A DNA stretch of 64,000 nt from Alkaliphilus transvaalensis ATCC 700919 (GCF_000621485.1 NZ_JHYF01000003.1:248001-312000), one strand, 5' to 3'; counted from the stretch's first letter, positions 34,734-44,411 are shown. Notes: generated from the sequence alone by a model not told the origin. Translations and numbers: made by a program.

Positions 34734-35207
34734 ATGGCAAAAAACATTTTAACAGAAGAAAACTTTCTTAGGCTACATAAAACTATCCAGTTGAATCGGG
34801 GAAAGAAAGGGGCATTAATGCCTGTGCTTCATGAAGCTCAAAAAATCTTTGGATGTATACCGCTGGAAGTTCAAAAGAGGATTTCCGAAGAGTTAGGGGT
34901 GCCCTTAAGTGAAATTTATGGTGTCGTAACCTTTTATTCTCAGTTCACCCTAGAACCAAGGGGAGAATATGTTATAGGGGTCTGTTTAGGGACGGCCTGT
35001 TACGTCAAAAATGCTCAGCCAATTTTAGATAAAGTGGCAGAACTAACAGGGGCTTCAGTAGGAGGAACATCCCCAGATGGGAAGTTTTCGTTGGAGGCCA
35101 CCAGATGTATAGGGGCCTGTGGTTTAGCACCAGTATTAACGGTTAACGAAGATGTATATGGTAGATTAGTAGTAGGAGATGTACCTGGTATTGTTGCCAA
35201 ATATTAA
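34734..35207 (+). CDS. NuoE-like [2Fe-2S] subunit of formate dehydrogenase complex
   Basis: The 157-residue paralogue of HydC is the same length, with the same start (MAKNILTEENF) and the same cluster motifs (GVCLGTACYVKNA, ATRCIGACGLAPV). It differs mainly in the N-terminal 40 residues. It is placed with the NuoF-like and FdhA genes, so it should pass electrons between NAD(H), flavin and formate. A possible sharing of subunits between the hydrogenase and formate dehydrogenase complexes is an inference. AAGGAGG precedes the ATG. Confidence 0.93.
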   Translation: MAKNILTEENFLRLHKTIQLNRGKKGALMPVLHEAQKIFGCIPLEVQKRISEELGVPLSEIYGVVTFYSQFTLEPRGEYVIGVCLGTACYVKNAQPILDKVAELTGASVGGTSPDGKFSLEATRCIGACGLAPVLTVNEDVYGRLVVGDVPGIVAKY

Positions 35208-35234
35208 GAAGATCATTGTAAAGGGGGCAGTAAT

Positions 35235-37142
35235 ATGAAATCCATTCAAGAATTAGAACAAGCTTGCCAACGAGGGTTAGAAAAAATCAATATAAGGCTG
35301 AACTCTGTTGATGAAAAGCATATAGACAAAAGCGATGAAGACAAGAAACATAAGGAGAAAAACCATGTAATGGTTTGTGGTGGAACAGGATGTACTTCTT
35401 CCGGTTGTCAAAAGATTATTGGTAAATTGGATGAAGAACTGAAAAAACACCAACTTACTGAAGAAATTAAAGTGATTAAAACGGGATGTTTTGGCTTATG
35501 TGAAGCAGGGCCAATTATTATAACCCACCCCGATGGAACCTTCTATAGTAGGGTTAATCCAGAGGATATAGAAAAAATAGTAGAAAACCATTTGATTGAA
35601 GGGAATATCGTAAAAGACCTACTCTATAAGGGGGCAATTAAACAGGACGAAATTAAACCCTTTCACGAAGTAGACTTTTATAAAAAACAAAAGCGAGTTG
35701 CCCTAAGAAACTGTGGGGCAATAGACCCTGAAAATATCTATGAATATATTGCCCTAGATGGATATAAGGCTTTAGCAAAGGTTTTAACTGAAATGACTCC
35801 AGAAGGAGTTATTGATGAAATGAAGCGCTCTGGACTAAGGGGACGGGGTGGCGGCGGTTTCCCAGCTGGCTTAAAGTGGGACTTTACAGCTAAAGCCAAG
35901 GGTGACCAAAAGTACGTTGCCTGTAACGCCGATGAAGGTGACCCTGGGGCCTTTATGGATCGTTCTGTTTTAGAGGGAGACCCCCATGCCGTTATAGAAG
36001 CAATGGCTATTGCTGCCTATGCCGTGGGTTCTGATATGGGTTATGTCTATATTAGAGCAGAATATCCAATTGCGGTAAGTCGATTGCAAATTGCTATTGA
36101 CCAAGCAAGAGAAATTGGTTTACTAGGTAAGGATATTTTAGGTACAGGATTTAACTTTGATTTAGAGATACGTTTAGGGGCAGGTGCCTTTGTTTGTGGA
36201 GAAGAAACTGCTCTTATTAATTCAATAGAAGGTAAACGAGGAATGCCAAGACCAAGGCCGCCTTTTCCTGCCCATAAGGGAATATGGAACAAACCAACTT
36301 TACTAAATAATGTTGAAACCTACGCCAATGTACCCCAGATCATATTAAAGGGTGCAGACTGGTTTGCCAATATGGGGACAGAAAAGTCTAAAGGCACAAA
36401 GGTTTTTGCCTTAGGAGGAAAGATTAACAATACAGGTTTGGTGGAAATCGCCATGGGAACAACCCTTAAAGAGGTCATCTATGATATTGGTGGGGGAATA
36501 CCCAACGGAAAGAAGTTTAAGGCAGTTCAAACAGGAGGACCTTCGGGGGGATGTATTCCTGCCAACTACCTAGAGACTCCAATTGATTATGATAACTTAA
36601 TTTCATTAGGCTCAATGATGGGTTCTGGTGGTATGATCGTAATGGATGAAGACAATTGTATGGTGGATATCGCAAGATTCTTCTTAGACTTTACCGTTGA
36701 AGAATCCTGTGGGAAGTGTACCCCATGTCGTGAGGGTACAAAGAGGATGTTAGAAATATTAGAAAGAATTGCTGACGGAGAAGGAGAACTTAGCGACTTA
36801 GATAAATTACAGTCGATGGCAAAGACGATTAAATCGGCATCCCTATGTGGATTAGGTCAAACAGCACCAAATCCAGTTTTATCAACCCTACATTACTTTA
36901 GACATGAGTATGAAGCCCATGTAAAGGATAAAAAATGCCCAGCAGGGGTTTGTCAGGCTCTATTACAATATATGGTTATTCCAGAACTATGTAAGAAGTG
37001 TGGAATCTGTGCTAAAAAATGCCCAACCAGCTGTATTGATGGGGTTAAGGGTAAGGAAGTATATGTAATTAGACAAGAAGATTGCGTAAAATGTGGTGCC
37101 TGTATGGCGGCCTGTCCATTTAAGGCAATTAAAAAGGGCTAA
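35235..37142 (+). CDS. NuoF-like NAD/FMN subunit with HydD-derived N-terminus
   Basis: The 635-residue paralogue of HydB carries the same domains: [2Fe-2S] thioredoxin-like (CGGTGCTSSGC), NADH/FMN (GLRGRGGGGFPAGLKW, CNADEGDPGAFMDR), CGKCTPCREGTKRM and two C-terminal ferredoxin motifs (CKKCGICAKKCP, CVKCGACMAACP). Its first 22 residues (MKSIQELEQACQRGLEKINI) match the start of HydD, followed by a charged linker (about 24-44) and then the HydB start. A deletion inside a duplicated hydD-hydB pair explains this. The protein should link NAD(H), and possibly ferredoxin, to the formate dehydrogenase. AAGGGGG precedes the ATG. Confidence 0.93.
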   Translation: MKSIQELEQACQRGLEKINIRLNSVDEKHIDKSDEDKKHKEKNHVMVCGGTGCTSSGCQKIIGKLDEELKKHQLTEEIKVIKTGCFGLCEAGPIIITHPDGTFYSRVNPEDIEKIVENHLIEGNIVKDLLYKGAIKQDEIKPFHEVDFYKKQKRVALRNCGAIDPENIYEYIALDGYKALAKVLTEMTPEGVIDEMKRSGLRGRGGGGFPAGLKWDFTAKAKGDQKYVACNADEGDPGAFMDRSVLEGDPHAVIEAMAIAAYAVGSDMGYVYIRAEYPIAVSRLQIAIDQAREIGLLGKDILGTGFNFDLEIRLGAGAFVCGEETALINSIEGKRGMPRPRPPFPAHKGIWNKPTLLNNVETYANVPQIILKGADWFANMGTEKSKGTKVFALGGKINNTGLVEIAMGTTLKEVIYDIGGGIPNGKKFKAVQTGGPSGGCIPANYLETPIDYDNLISLGSMMGSGGMIVMDEDNCMVDIARFFLDFTVEESCGKCTPCREGTKRMLEILERIADGEGELSDLDKLQSMAKTIKSASLCGLGQTAPNPVLSTLHYFRHEYEAHVKDKKCPAGVCQALLQYMVIPELCKKCGICAKKCPTSCIDGVKGKEVYVIRQEDCVKCGACMAACPFKAIKKG

Positions 37143-37210
37143 TGGCTAATTGTTCAGACTAAGCACAATCCATAATGAATCGGTGAGATTAATCATAAGG
37201 AGGATAAAGG

Positions 37211-39883
37211 ATGATTACCTTAAAAATAAATGGACTAGAAGTTGAAGCAGAAGAGGGTTCAACGATCCTCGAAGCTGCTACAAAAGTAGGAGTTAAGATC
37301 CCCACCTTTTGCCATGACCCAAGATTAGTGCCCCATGGGTCTTGTAGAATTTGTGTTGTAGAGCTAGAAGGGGGAAGAAATCTTCCTACTGCCTGTACAA
37401 CACCCGTTGCAGAGGGGATGAACATTCAAACAGAAAGTAAGGAAGTAGTAGAAACCAGACGGGAGATTTTAGATTTAATATTAGCAAACCATCCACTAGA
37501 TTGTTTAACCTGTGAAAAGTCTGGTAGATGTACGTTGCAAGACCTTTGTTTTAAGTATGACGTCAAAGAGACCACCCATAGGGGAGCTAAAAAATGCCAT
37601 CCAATAGATGAGTCTAATCCCTTTTATTATAGTGATCAAAACAAATGTATCCTGTGTGGAAAATGTGTCTATGTCTGTTCTCAGCTACAAGGAACAAATG
37701 CAATTGGATTTGCTGAAAGGGGCTTTCCAACCCATATTGCAACACCTTTTAATGAAGGTTTAGCGCATTCCACCTGTGTTTCTTGTGGAAACTGCGTTTC
37801 GGTCTGCCCTGTAGGGGCATTAATGCCAAAGAGTAAAGAAAAGTTTAGGTATTGGGAAACTAGAACTGTTAGAACAACCTGCTCCTATTGTGGGGTTGGA
37901 TGCCAGATGGATCTTGTTGTTAAAGAAAACTCAGTAGTTGGGATAGACCCTGTTATGGCAGTACCTAATGATGGTTTATTATGTGTTAAAGGAAAGTTTG
38001 CCTTTAATTTTATTAACCATCCTAATAGACTAAAAAAGCCTTTAGTAAGAAAAGAGGGTAAATTAGTTGAAGCCACATGGGAAGAGGCCTATCAAGTGAT
38101 CGCAGATCAAATTAATGAAATTAAGACAAAGGATGGGGCCGATGCAATCGCAGGTTTTTCCTCTGCAAGGGCATTAACAGAAGAAAACTATCTTATGCAA
38201 AAGCTGATGAGGGCTGTCGTGGGAACCAACAATGTAGATCATTGTGCCCGCCTCTGACATAGTTCTACAGTTGCAGGTCTTGCAACTACAGTTGGAAGTG
38301 GAGCCATGACAAATAGTATTGGAGAAATTATTGATGCTGATGCCATCTTCATCACGGGGTCAAACACCACCGAAAGTCATCCCGTAATTGGAGCTAAGGT
38401 AAAGCAGGCGATTAATCGTGGAGCAAAATTAATTGTGGCAGACCCAAGGGAAATTGAATTGGCTAAAGATGCCGATGTTTTCTTGCAAATAAAACCAGGC
38501 ACCAGTATTGCCCTAAGTAATGGGATGGCCCATGTCATTTTAGAAGAAGGCATAGAGGATAAAGAATACATTAAAGCTAATACAGAAGAATTTGATAAAT
38601 TTGCTAAAAAAGTGAAGGACTACACCCCAGAAAAGGTAGCAGAGATTTGTGGGGTAGCTGCTGAAGATATTAGAAAAGCAGCAAGAATTTATGGAGAAGC
38701 ATCAAAAGCCAGTATCTTATATTGTATGGGGATCACCCAACATCATAATGGAACAGAAACAGTAATGAGTTTATCTAACTTAGCCTTGATGACAGGGAAT
38801 TTAGGAAAGGAATCTACTGGTTTAAATCCCCTTAGAGGACAGAATAACGTACAGGGAGCCTGCGATATGGGGGCATTACCTAACGTATTAACGGGATACC
38901 AGTCGGTGGTTAATCCAGAAGTAATTGAGAAATTTGAAAAGGCTTGGAATGTTAAATTAAGTAGTAAACCAGGCTTAACCATTCCAGAGGCCATGCATGG
39001 AGCAAGTCATGGAGATATTAAAATGCTCTATATCTTCGGTGAAAACCCAATGGTTTCAGACCCAGACACCAACCATGTAAGGAAAGCCTTAAGTAAGACC
39101 TTCCTAGTGGTGCAGGATATATTCTTAACAGAAACAGCTGAATTGGCAGATGTTGTTTTACCTGCCGCCAGTTTTGCAGAGAAGGAAGGGACCTTCGTCA
39201 ATACTGAAAGAAGGGTTCAAAGGGTTAGAAAGGCAGTGGAGGCTCCTGGTGAAGCAAAACCAGATTGGGTAATTTTGATGGAATTGATGAATGTACTAGG
39301 ATATGGGAAAAAATATCATAACACCGAAGAGATCTTCAATGAAATTAGAGAGGTTACTCCCCAGTATGCAGGAATTACCTACGAAAGGATTGCAGAAGTA
39401 GGGATCCAATGGCCTTGCCCAACAGAAGACCATCCTGGTACTAAAGTTCTTCATGTTGGAAAACCTGCAAGGGGAGCTGGATTATTTAAGGCGGTGGACT
39501 ATATACCTTCTAGTGAAGAGAACAAAGAGGAATATCCTTATATCTTAACGACTGGTCGTAACTTATATCAATATCATACGACAACCATGACGGGTAAAAC
39601 CGATGGGATTAACGAAAAGGCTGGTGAATGTTACATTGAAATTAATCCTTCTTTAGCAGAAGCTTTAAATATTAAAGAGGGTGAAATTGTAAAAGTAACC
39701 TCCCCAAGGGGTGAAATTAAAACCAAGGCAAGGGTCAGCGAAATTGTAGGAGAAAAGGTAGTATTTATACCCTTCCATTATGCTGAGGGAGCAAATATAT
39801 TAACCAATGGAGAGGAATTAGATCAATATGTTAAAATTCCAGGACTTAAAGTAACGGGAGTTAATATAGAGAAATTAGCTTAA
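37211..39883 (+). CDS. fdhA: Selenocysteine formate dehydrogenase, NuoG-like catalytic subunit
   Basis: The coding region is continuous through an in-frame TGA at 38255-38257, giving 890 residues with Sec349 in VDHCARL-U-HSSTVAG, the hallmark of FdhF/FdhA. Domains: [2Fe-2S] (C34, C45, C48, C62), His-Cys3 [4Fe-4S] (H94, C98, C101, C107), two [4Fe-4S] (CILCGKCVYVC, CVSCGNCVSVCP), the catalytic-domain cluster CSYCGVGCQM, then the bis-MGD oxidoreductase fold and the MGD-binding C-terminal domain. It interconverts formate and CO2; with the NuoE/NuoF-like partners it uses NAD(H) and perhaps ferredoxin. AAGGAGG precedes the ATG. It needs SelABCD and Moco from elsewhere in the genome. Confidence 0.96.
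38255..38300 (+). promoter_or_regulatory. Selenocysteine codon and bacterial SECIS hairpin
   Basis: TGA (38255-38257) is followed by a stem with GTTGCA (38270-38275), apical loop GGTCT (38276-38280) and TGCAAC (38281-38286). The 18-nt distance from TGA to GGTCT and the loop sequence equal those of E. coli fdhF as I recall them. SelB recognises this apical loop. Confidence 0.93.
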
Positions 39884-40053
39884 GTGGATTAAAATCTTTT
39901 GTTGTACCATAAGGGGATAGGGATTCTGAAAGGGTTCTTGTCCCTTTACCTTTGACCAAAGATATTAAACTCTGAATATGCTATAATATAATAGGAACAT
40001 AAGAAAAGATTATAAAGAAATAAGAATAGATTATAAAAAAACGAGGTGTAGCC

Positions 40054-40845
40054 ATGGAAGAAACGATAAAAGCTAGAATACATAAAGTATTTAGAGAAGA
40101 TGTTGAAGAAGTGGAGGATACACTAATCGTCGAGTACCCCTTTACAATTTATATAAATGACCAGGAATTCATAACTCTTCTATGTTCGCCAACTGCTTTA
40201 GAATACTTAGCTACAGGCTTTTTAGTGTCGGAGGGGATTATTAAAGAACAATCACAAATTAAACAATTGAAACTGGATGAAAAAAACGGTCATGCCTATA
40301 TTTACTTGAATAACTCAAACTATTTTTCTGAAAAACTATTCGGAAAAAGAACAGTTACAACTGGCTGTGGGAAGGGGACAATATTTTATAATGCCCTTCA
40401 CTCCTTGGGTACGGGGAAGTTACAATCGAACTTTAACATCTCAGCAGAGAAGATCTATCAGTTGATGGAGGATTTTAATCATAAGTCTGATCTTTTTAAA
40501 GAAACAGGTGGAGTCCATAGCTGTGGGCTTTTTGATGAAGAGGGGATCATCCTATTCCATGAAGATGTAGGTAGACATAATGCATTAGATAAGATTATTG
40601 GAGAAGCCTTGATAAAGGATATAGAGCTTTCAAACAAAATTCTAATTACCAGTGGTAGAATTTCTTCAGAAATGATTATAAAAACCAGTAAGCGAAGTAT
40701 TCCTATAGTTATTTCAAGGTCTGCCCCTACAAATCTTTCCTACAACATTGCCCAAGAACTAGGGATAACACTGATTGGATTTGCTAGAGGAAAGAAGCTG
40801 AATCTATATCATGACGAAAATAGAGTTTTATTTTCAGAAAATTAA
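40054..40845 (+). CDS. fdhD: Formate dehydrogenase sulfurtransferase FdhD
   Basis: This protein transfers sulfur from IscS/NifS to the molybdenum cofactor of FdhA, which is needed for activity. The 263 residues have the conserved motif TGCGKGT with Cys105, the C-terminal GRISSEMIIK region and VHSCGLF. It has a single Cys in the loop where E. coli has CxxC, as in many clostridial FdhDs. It lies 170 bp after fdhA with its own GAGGTG ribosome binding site, possibly transcribed separately. Confidence 0.94.
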   Translation: MEETIKARIHKVFREDVEEVEDTLIVEYPFTIYINDQEFITLLCSPTALEYLATGFLVSEGIIKEQSQIKQLKLDEKNGHAYIYLNNSNYFSEKLFGKRTVTTGCGKGTIFYNALHSLGTGKLQSNFNISAEKIYQLMEDFNHKSDLFKETGGVHSCGLFDEEGIILFHEDVGRHNALDKIIGEALIKDIELSNKILITSGRISSEMIIKTSKRSIPIVISRSAPTNLSYNIAQELGITLIGFARGKKLNLYHDENRVLFSEN

Positions 40846-40896
40846 TGCTATAATTAAATTATCTATTTTAGCAAAATAAATGAAGTTATTTCCGAG

Positions 40897-41030
40897 CTAT
40901 TACTTCTAAGGGGAAACCTATGTAGAATAGCCTGGGTGTAAGGAGAAATTCTTATGCCTCCCTCACTTGGAAAGGAAATAAACTGGCATACTGTATACAT
41001 AGCCAGTCCTTCCATAGGACTGGCTTTTTT
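40897..41030 (+). ncRNA. Moco-type riboswitch with terminator, upstream of moaA
   Basis: The stretch upstream of moaA carries GCCTCCCTCACTTGGAAAGG (40956-40975), similar to the conserved core of the Moco/Tuco RNA motif. CTATGTA (40918-40924) and TACATAG (40996-41002) can close the structure. A perfect terminator (41001-41030: AGCCAGTCCT, AGGACTGGCT, T-run) follows. ACTGGC (40982-40987) can instead pair with GCCAGT (41002-41007), which excludes the terminator. This fits transcriptional control of moaA by molybdenum or tungsten cofactor; the family call is by eye. Confidence 0.72.
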
Positions 41031-41103
41031 ACGTAATCTATTGCAACAATTGCTACAAAAGATCTTCCAAAGGAAGACTTTGAATTGAAGAAAGGGTGAT
41101 TTT

Positions 41104-42066
41104 ATGAAGGACGGTTATTCAAGAAAAATAAATTATATGAGAATATCGATTACAGATCTCTGCAATCTTAGATGTCAGTATTGTATGCCAGAAAAGGGCA
41201 TTCATAAGAAAGACCATAGAGAGATGCTGTCCTTTGAGGAAATTACTGAAATTGTTAAATCAGCTGCAAGACTAGGAATAGATAAGATTAGATTAACCGG
41301 TGGAGAACCTTTAGTAAAAAAAGATATTGTGAAACTAATTGAGAAAATTGCAAGTATTGAAGGGATTAAAGATGTAGCTTTAACTACAAATGGATTATTA
41401 TTAAAGGATATGGCAAAGGACCTTCATCAAGCTGGTTTAAAAAGGGTAAATATCAGTATCGATTCTCTAAAACCTGATCGATATGAGGAGATTACCAGAG
41501 GTGGCAAGTTAAACCAAGTATTGGATGGAATACAGGAGGCCCTTCACCTAAAGATGGCACCAGTTAAGTTAAATGTTGTGGTCATTGGTGGGGTCAATGA
41601 AGATGAGGTTGAAGATTTTGCAAAATTAACAGTAAATGATAATATAGATGTAAGGTTTATAGAATTAATGCCTGTTGGGGAAGCCAGTGGATGGGCTAAA
41701 GAGCGATTCATTTCTAATGAAGAAGTTAAAAGACGAATTGGAGGATTAATTCCTCTAATTAATGATACCTCAGGGCCAGCAAGGCTTTATCAGCTTCCTG
41801 GTGCAAAGGGGAGAATCGGTTTTATTAATCCTATTAGTGAACATTTTTGCGGGGCCTGTAATCGGATACGCTTAACTTCCGATGGCAAACTAAAGCCCTG
41901 CCTTCATAGTAACCACGAAATTGATCTGTTAAAGGTATTGAAGGAAGACCCTAGACATGTAGATGAGGTTCTACAACGGGCTATTTTGTCAAAACCTGAA
42001 AAGCACTACTTATATACAACAGAACACGAAATTGGACATAGAAATATGTCTGAAATTGGGGGGTAG
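41104..42066 (+). CDS. moaA: GTP 3',8-cyclase MoaA
   Basis: This radical SAM enzyme catalyses the first step of molybdopterin synthesis (GTP to 3',8-cyclo-H2GTP, then cPMP with MoaC). The 320 residues have the SAM cluster CNLRCQYC (C20, C24, C27), TGGEPL, a second [4Fe-4S] site in FCGACNRIRL..KPC, and the C-terminal double Gly (EIGG) needed for activity. It follows a Moco-type riboswitch and terminator and precedes a MOSC gene by 3 bp. It supplies the cofactor of the upstream formate dehydrogenase. Confidence 0.96.
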   Translation: MKDGYSRKINYMRISITDLCNLRCQYCMPEKGIHKKDHREMLSFEEITEIVKSAARLGIDKIRLTGGEPLVKKDIVKLIEKIASIEGIKDVALTTNGLLLKDMAKDLHQAGLKRVNISIDSLKPDRYEEITRGGKLNQVLDGIQEALHLKMAPVKLNVVVIGGVNEDEVEDFAKLTVNDNIDVRFIELMPVGEASGWAKERFISNEEVKRRIGGLIPLINDTSGPARLYQLPGAKGRIGFINPISEHFCGACNRIRLTSDGKLKPCLHSNHEIDLLKVLKEDPRHVDEVLQRAILSKPEKHYLYTTEHEIGHRNMSEIGG

Positions 42067-42069
42067 CCA

Positions 42070-42489
42070 ATGGCTAGTATAATATCAATTAACCCAAAGA
42101 AGATAAATGAAAATAGGATTCTACCACCTTCAAAAATACAGATCAGCCATGAAAATTTTATTGCTAAAACTAGTTGTGATAGACAAATAAGCTTTATTAC
42201 CTTAGAAGGTGAAAATAGACTAAGAGAAGATGAAAGAAAAGGATTTTGTCATAGTCGTTTTAAGGCAGACTTAGTAATAGAGGGGTTGAGTGTAGCTGAC
42301 TTGAAGCTAAAGGACAAAGTAAGACTCGGTACAGCTATTATTGAAATTTCAGAAGTAGGTAAGGAATGCCATAAAACTTGCCCAGCTTTCTCTGAGGGAA
42401 TATCTTGTGAAATAAATCAGTTGATTTTTTTTGGAAGGATTATAGCAGAAGGCGATGTAAAAATTGGTAATAAAATATACTTTATGTAA
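42070..42489 (+). CDS. MOSC-domain protein
   Basis: The 139-residue single-domain protein has the MOSC pattern: ILPPSKIQ, FCHSRFKADLVIEGLSV, LGTAIIEISEVGKECHKTCP. MOSC domains act in sulfuration or handling of molybdenum cofactor. It sits 3 bp after moaA, so it probably works on Moco maturation. No MogA or MoaC domain is attached, as is common in clostridial relatives; this is a short stand-alone form. A weak ribosome binding site (GGGGGG) lies in the end of moaA. Confidence 0.88.
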   Translation: MASIISINPKKINENRILPPSKIQISHENFIAKTSCDRQISFITLEGENRLREDERKGFCHSRFKADLVIEGLSVADLKLKDKVRLGTAIIEISEVGKECHKTCPAFSEGISCEINQLIFFGRIIAEGDVKIGNKIYFM

Positions 42490-42497
42490 ATTTAATA

Positions 42498-42743
42498 TAT
42501 AGTGATATTCATTATCTCTTTTTAGGAGGCTCTAAAAGTAATTTAACTATAATTTATGGAGTTAACCCCAATAAAGGTGGTAAACTACAATTTGGTATTT
42601 CTCATTATAAAAATGGTGAGAGAATTACTGAGAAATATCGAACTGGACTTTTAGAAGATGATACCTTTATTTATATCTTAACTGATTTAGATGTAGATGA
42701 CAGAATTTTTTTAGATTCCTTTGAGGTTATTAATAATTCCTAA
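42498..42743 (+). pseudogene. Gene remnant without start codon
   Basis: An open frame of about 80 codons encodes a plausible protein segment (GVNPNKGGKLQFGISHYKNG, EKYRTGLLEDDTFIYILTDL, FLDSFEVINNS) but has no ATG, GTG or TTG with a usable ribosome binding site, and ends at a TAA. It overlaps nothing. I do not recognise the family. It may be the 3' end of a decayed gene. Confidence 0.4.
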
Positions 42744-42792
42744 ATTGCAATAGCAAATTGAACTAATTTATAAATTAAAAGAAAAAAATTAT

Positions 42793-42830
42793 AAAGAGAT
42801 ATCTTCTTAAATGGATAGATATCTCTTTTA
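42793..42830 (+). terminator. Intrinsic terminator of moaA-MOSC
   Basis: AAAGAGATATCT (42793-42804) and AGATATCTCTTT (42817-42828) pair perfectly and are followed by TAC and AT-rich sequence. Confidence 0.75.
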
Positions 42831-42908
42831 CATATTATTACCGCCCCCCGCCCACTTACACGAATAATCATTTTTATAAGAGAATAGACTTAATAGGGGG
42901 GGATTGCA

Positions 42909-44270
42909 ATGAAAAGGAAGCAGAAACAGAAAAAAAGAATTATAAAACCATTACTAATATGTCTATTGATCTTATTCATTTTGATAGGTCCCTATTATTT
43001 TTTTGTTTTTAGACCTAATGATGTCGATTATAATAATGTTGTAAAATCAACACCCCAGTGGACAGGTGTTATTACAATGTGGGATTATCCTCGGTTAGAT
43101 CAAAAAACTGGAGGTAGTTATACTTGGATCAGTCAAAAAATTAGAGCCTTCGAAAAAAAGTATCCCGGTGTTTATATTGATTTTCAAGGGTTAACGTGGG
43201 ATCAAGGGGGAAGACGAATAGAAGAGGCAATAACAAATGATCGACTACCAGATATTTTACCTGTAGGGGGAGAATATCACTACATGAACAAAGGGATTTT
43301 AGAACCCTTAGACCCTTACTTAGGGGCTGAAGAAAAAAAGAACTTTGAAGAAAACGCCATAAAGGCTGTTACCTATAATGGTGAAATGCTGGCAATGCCA
43401 TGGATGATGACCACCTATGGAATGATGCTAAACCTTGATATGTTTCAACAAAAAGGGGTAGAAGCTCCAGTTAATGGACTATGGACCTATGAGGAGTTTG
43501 TTGAATCTCTTCAAGCCTTAACCTATGATAGCAAAGGAAATGGTAAGATCACCCATTATGGCTTCAACAGTTTTATAGAAGAGGGTTATTATAATTTATG
43601 GGGGATTATTTTAAGCGACGGAGCAGAAATTTTTAATGAAAGAATGGCCTATACCTTCAACGATGATCGGGCAAAGTCTGGGGTTCAAAAAATAATCGAT
43701 TTAAAACAAACTTATCAAGTAACCCACCCTAAGTTTGGAGAACATAACTCTAACCAAGCATGGACTACTTTTTATCAAGATAAAAACATTGCTGTAATAC
43801 CTTCTGGAACATGGTCTCTAAATGTCCTTGACCGTTTGCAAAATGAAGGAAAAGGCTTCAACTACACTGTGGCCCTATATCCAACTGGAAGTTTAGGGAA
43901 GCCAGTTGCAATGAGTAATATGGTAGGCTCCTATGGCGTATCAAAACAAGATAATGAAGAAAAATTAAGTATGATCATAGAATTTTTAAAGTTTATTGTT
44001 GAAGATGAACATCAAGCAGACCTTGGTAGACTAGGGGTTTTTCCAGTAAAGAAGCAAGTTGGAAACATTTATTTAGACGATCCCTTAATGACCCTCTTAT
44101 ATCAAAATCTTCATAACACAACTATTATTCCACCCCATCCCAATTGGAAGGAGATTGATACAATTCTACAGGAGGAAATAGAACAAGGTATATTGGGTAA
44201 TAAAACAGTAGATCAACTTTTAAAGGATGCAGAGGCTAGAATAGCCCCTTTCATTAGGGTTGATAATTGA
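42909..44270 (+). CDS. Orphan extracellular solute-binding protein, family 1
   Basis: The 453-residue protein has a strongly basic N-terminus and one hydrophobic segment (about 13-35), then a family 1 solute-binding fold (VITMWDYPRLDQ, RIEEAITNDRLPDILPVGGEYHY, IAVIPSGTWSLNVL, MSNMVGSYGVSK). There is no lipobox Cys, so it appears membrane-anchored and not a lipoprotein. No permease or ATPase genes lie beside it, so it is an orphan; sugar or oligosaccharide binding is likely from the family. GGGGGG precedes the ATG. Confidence 0.82.
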   Translation: MKRKQKQKKRIIKPLLICLLILFILIGPYYFFVFRPNDVDYNNVVKSTPQWTGVITMWDYPRLDQKTGGSYTWISQKIRAFEKKYPGVYIDFQGLTWDQGGRRIEEAITNDRLPDILPVGGEYHYMNKGILEPLDPYLGAEEKKNFEENAIKAVTYNGEMLAMPWMMTTYGMMLNLDMFQQKGVEAPVNGLWTYEEFVESLQALTYDSKGNGKITHYGFNSFIEEGYYNLWGIILSDGAEIFNERMAYTFNDDRAKSGVQKIIDLKQTYQVTHPKFGEHNSNQAWTTFYQDKNIAVIPSGTWSLNVLDRLQNEGKGFNYTVALYPTGSLGKPVAMSNMVGSYGVSKQDNEEKLSMIIEFLKFIVEDEHQADLGRLGVFPVKKQVGNIYLDDPLMTLLYQNLHNTTIIPPHPNWKEIDTILQEEIEQGILGNKTVDQLLKDAEARIAPFIRVDN

Positions 44271-44411
44271 CCCAAGGAAAGAAAAAGTATATACTTTAGT
44301 AAAGAAAAAGGATATACTTTAAATTAAGTTCTCGACATTATTTTAGAGATTTAATGGAGATAATAACAATAGAAAAAACGATATATCTATATAAATTAGG
44401 AGTGAAGGTCA

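Noticed and set aside
38255-38305. Stop codon or frameshift splitting the formate dehydrogenase gene
   Set aside because: The frame is continuous across TGA, the flanking motif is the known Sec site of FdhF, and the SECIS hairpin is present. This is recoding.
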